Of a stretch of DNA of 64,000 bases, positions 62,714-64,000 are shown in pieces. A program made the position numbers and the translations under genes. Positions within the stretch are counted from its first letter, which is position 1. Each line of letters begins with the position of its first letter. The stretch covers positions 1 to 64,000 of the forward strand of contig CANQGT010000007.1 in NCBI GenBank assembly GCA_947623505.1, given 5' to 3'. The DNA is from an uncultured Clostridia bacterium (GTDB lineage: Bacteria; Bacillota; Clostridia; Oscillospirales; Acutalibacteraceae). Below the pieces are notes generated by a model. The model was not told the DNA's origin, made no database searches, and saw only the letters and a list, made by a program, of their open reading frames with translations.

Positions 62714-64000
62714 ATTTTTCTTCAATGGCTCTGAACCTTGTAAATTCAGCGTCAAATATCATTTTAACGGTTCCCACTCCGCCGTGGCGGTTCTTCGCCA
62801 CTATAACTTCCGTGAGATTGGCATCTATATCCTCCTGCTGTTCTTCGTCAAATTCGTTTTTGTAATAATACGGACGATAGAGAAAGAGAACGATATCCGC
62901 GTCCTGCTCAATAGAGCCGGATTCTCTCAAATCGGAGAGCTGCGGTCTGTGGGATTTTCCCCTGCCCTCGGTTCCGCGCGAAAGCTGAGCGCAGCAGACT
63001 ACAGGAACGTTGAGATCCTTTGCCATCATTTTAAGCATTCTCGTTATCTCGGAAACGACCTGAACACGGTTTTCAAGCACGCGGTTATCCTTGCGCGCGG
63101 CAGGCTCTATAAGGCCGAGATAATCTATCATTATAACGTCAACGTCTCTCATTCTCTTTACCACGGATTTAATATCCGGAACGGTGATGGAGGAAGAATC
63201 GTCGAGCCATAAATTGTATTTTTCAAGCTTACCGGCGGCGTTTCCGAGCCTCGTCCACTCGTCGGGAGTAAGATCGCCGTTTCTCAGCTTTTGGCTTGGA
63301 ACCCCCGAATTTGCGGAAAGTATTCTTTCGGCAAGCTGCTCTTTTGTCATCTCAAGACTGAAAAACAGGCACTTTTTGCCGGAAACGGAAATATTCTGCG
63401 CAAGATTGAGCGCAAAAGACGTTTTTCCCATTGCGGGGCGCGCGCCTATCAGAATCAGATCGGATCTGTTCAGTCCCGTTATGTATTCGTCAAGCATACC
63501 GAAACCTGTTGAAATCGGCTTATAAAGCTCTTTGTCCTCTCCCGTCAGCTTTCCGAGACGGTCATAAACCTCGTTCAGAACAACGTAAGACAGTTTTTTG
63601 GGACCTTCCCTGTCCTTATCCTGCCTAAGGCCGTAAATCGCGTCCTCGGCATAATTAAGCAGATTTTTGGCCTCTCCGCTGCCTTCCTGCGCTCTTTCGA
63701 TAATATCCTGCGAAACGTTTATAAGAGAACGCAGAAGATATTTTTCCTCAACAATTTTCGCGTACGTTTCAACGTTCGCGACAGAGGGGACGCTGTCCTT
63801 GAGCATTAGAAGATATTCCCTGCCGCCCGCCGCGTCAAATTTGCCGGATTTTACAAGCGCGTCGGCTATAACGACCGGATCTATCTTCGTTTCCGTAAAT
63901 GAAAACATCGAAAGCATAGAGCCGTAAATCACCCTGTGCTGCTCAAGGAAAAAATGATCCTGCTTTAAAAAAGCGATTTTTTTCATACATTCCGAATCGT
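62694..64000 (-). CDS. dnaB: Replicative DNA helicase DnaB (5' end beyond the window)
   Basis: The frame runs off the right edge. The first ATG at 63986 is unlikely to be the start, because upstream codons in the window remain open (reading D-S-E-C before it) and the FFLEQHRVIYGSM segment is normally about 30-50 residues from the N-terminus. The RecA-like domain has Walker A GARPAMGKTS and Walker B VIMIDYLG, followed by QLSRGTEGR and SGSIEQDADIV. It lies at the head of dnaB-tilS-ftsH. Confidence 0.95.
   Translation of the reverse strand, partial: DSECMKKIAFLKQDHFFLEQHRVIYGSMLSMFSFTETKIDPVVIADALVKSGKFDAAGGREYLLMLKDSVPSVANVETYAKIVEEKYLLRSLINVSQDIIERAQEGSGEAKNLLNYAEDAIYGLRQDKDREGPKKLSYVVLNEVYDRLGKLTGEDKELYKPISTGFGMLDEYITGLNRSDLILIGARPAMGKTSFALNLAQNISVSGKKCLFFSLEMTKEQLAERILSANSGVPSQKLRNGDLTPDEWTRLGNAAGKLEKYNLWLDDSSSITVPDIKSVVKRMRDVDVIMIDYLGLIEPAARKDNRVLENRVQVVSEITRMLKMMAKDLNVPVVCCAQLSRGTEGRGKSHRPQLSDLRESGSIEQDADIVLFLYRPYYYKNEFDEEQQEDIDANLTEVIVAKNRHGGVGTVKMIFDAEFTRFRAIEEKYEQQNN

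Noticed and set aside
63984-63986. ATG at 63986 as the dnaB start
   Set aside because: The frame stays open to the window edge and the homologous position is well inside the DnaB N-terminal domain.

Overview
The window looks like chromosome from a spore-forming, Gram-positive member of the Clostridia, probably an uncultured gut or rumen Oscillospirales/Ruminococcaceae-type organism. The evidence is the spoIIGA-sigE sporulation pair, a SCIFF ranthipeptide with its radical-SAM maturase, cohesin and dockerin surface proteins, a sortase-type sorting signal, an IspH-S1 fusion, and typical Firmicutes gene order in many operons. The family assignment is inferred; there is no rRNA in the window. Most genes lie on the minus strand.

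Layout. 1-3360: an operon encoding a secreted dockerin protein followed by a wall-anchored cohesin-like protein. 3370-3865: first large block of interspersed inverted repeats. 3869-5371: a carboxylesterase. 5526-13148: the protein quality-control cluster tig-clpP-clpX, then lon-engB-lysA. 13246-18010: a phosphoesterase, a DUF1540 peptide and the operon rplS-rbgA-rnhB-yraN-thrC, with a structured leader in front of rplS. 18174-21637: ruvX, a site-2 protease, and the radical-SAM pair TIGR03960/TIGR03936. 21697-29971: a class A penicillin-binding protein, an exonuclease, secG, parC and parE. 30138-30508: repeat block. 30541-34945: ispF, ispD, rqcH, a Nif3-like gene, trmK and a DUF1858 gene. 35108-36776: an acyltransferase and a DUF4364 gene on the plus strand. 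36842-43581: ispH-S1 fusion, plsC, cmk, a BaiN-type flavoprotein and an ABC-F ATPase. 43690-46455: manA, a DUF378 gene and spoIIGA-sigE.

46601-53090 is the most accessory-like part. It holds an ECF sigma factor with a DUF4367 protein and a small secreted protein, a tandem array built on the 3' end of a tRNA-Leu, an Orn/Lys/Arg decarboxylase-fold enzyme, and the SCIFF peptide with its maturase. 53127-53715 is another repeat block and 53722-56862 a large dockerin/Ig-like/LRR protein. 57055-59216 is a PadR regulator with a flavoprotein-SCP2-membrane fusion. 59379-64000 holds ftsH, tilS and the 3' part of dnaB, which runs off the right edge.

The strongest leads are a SCIFF peptide in which both residues of the known thioether crosslink (Cys32 and Thr37) are replaced by Ser; three tandem 204-205 bp units carrying the tRNA-Leu 3' end and terminator; a large family of folded inverted repeats in 3' regions; a co-transcribed cohesin/dockerin pair; an internal Shine-Dalgarno and ATG inside the ispH-S1 fusion; an rplS leader with mutually exclusive hairpins; and a palindromic -35 box shared by two divergent promoters.
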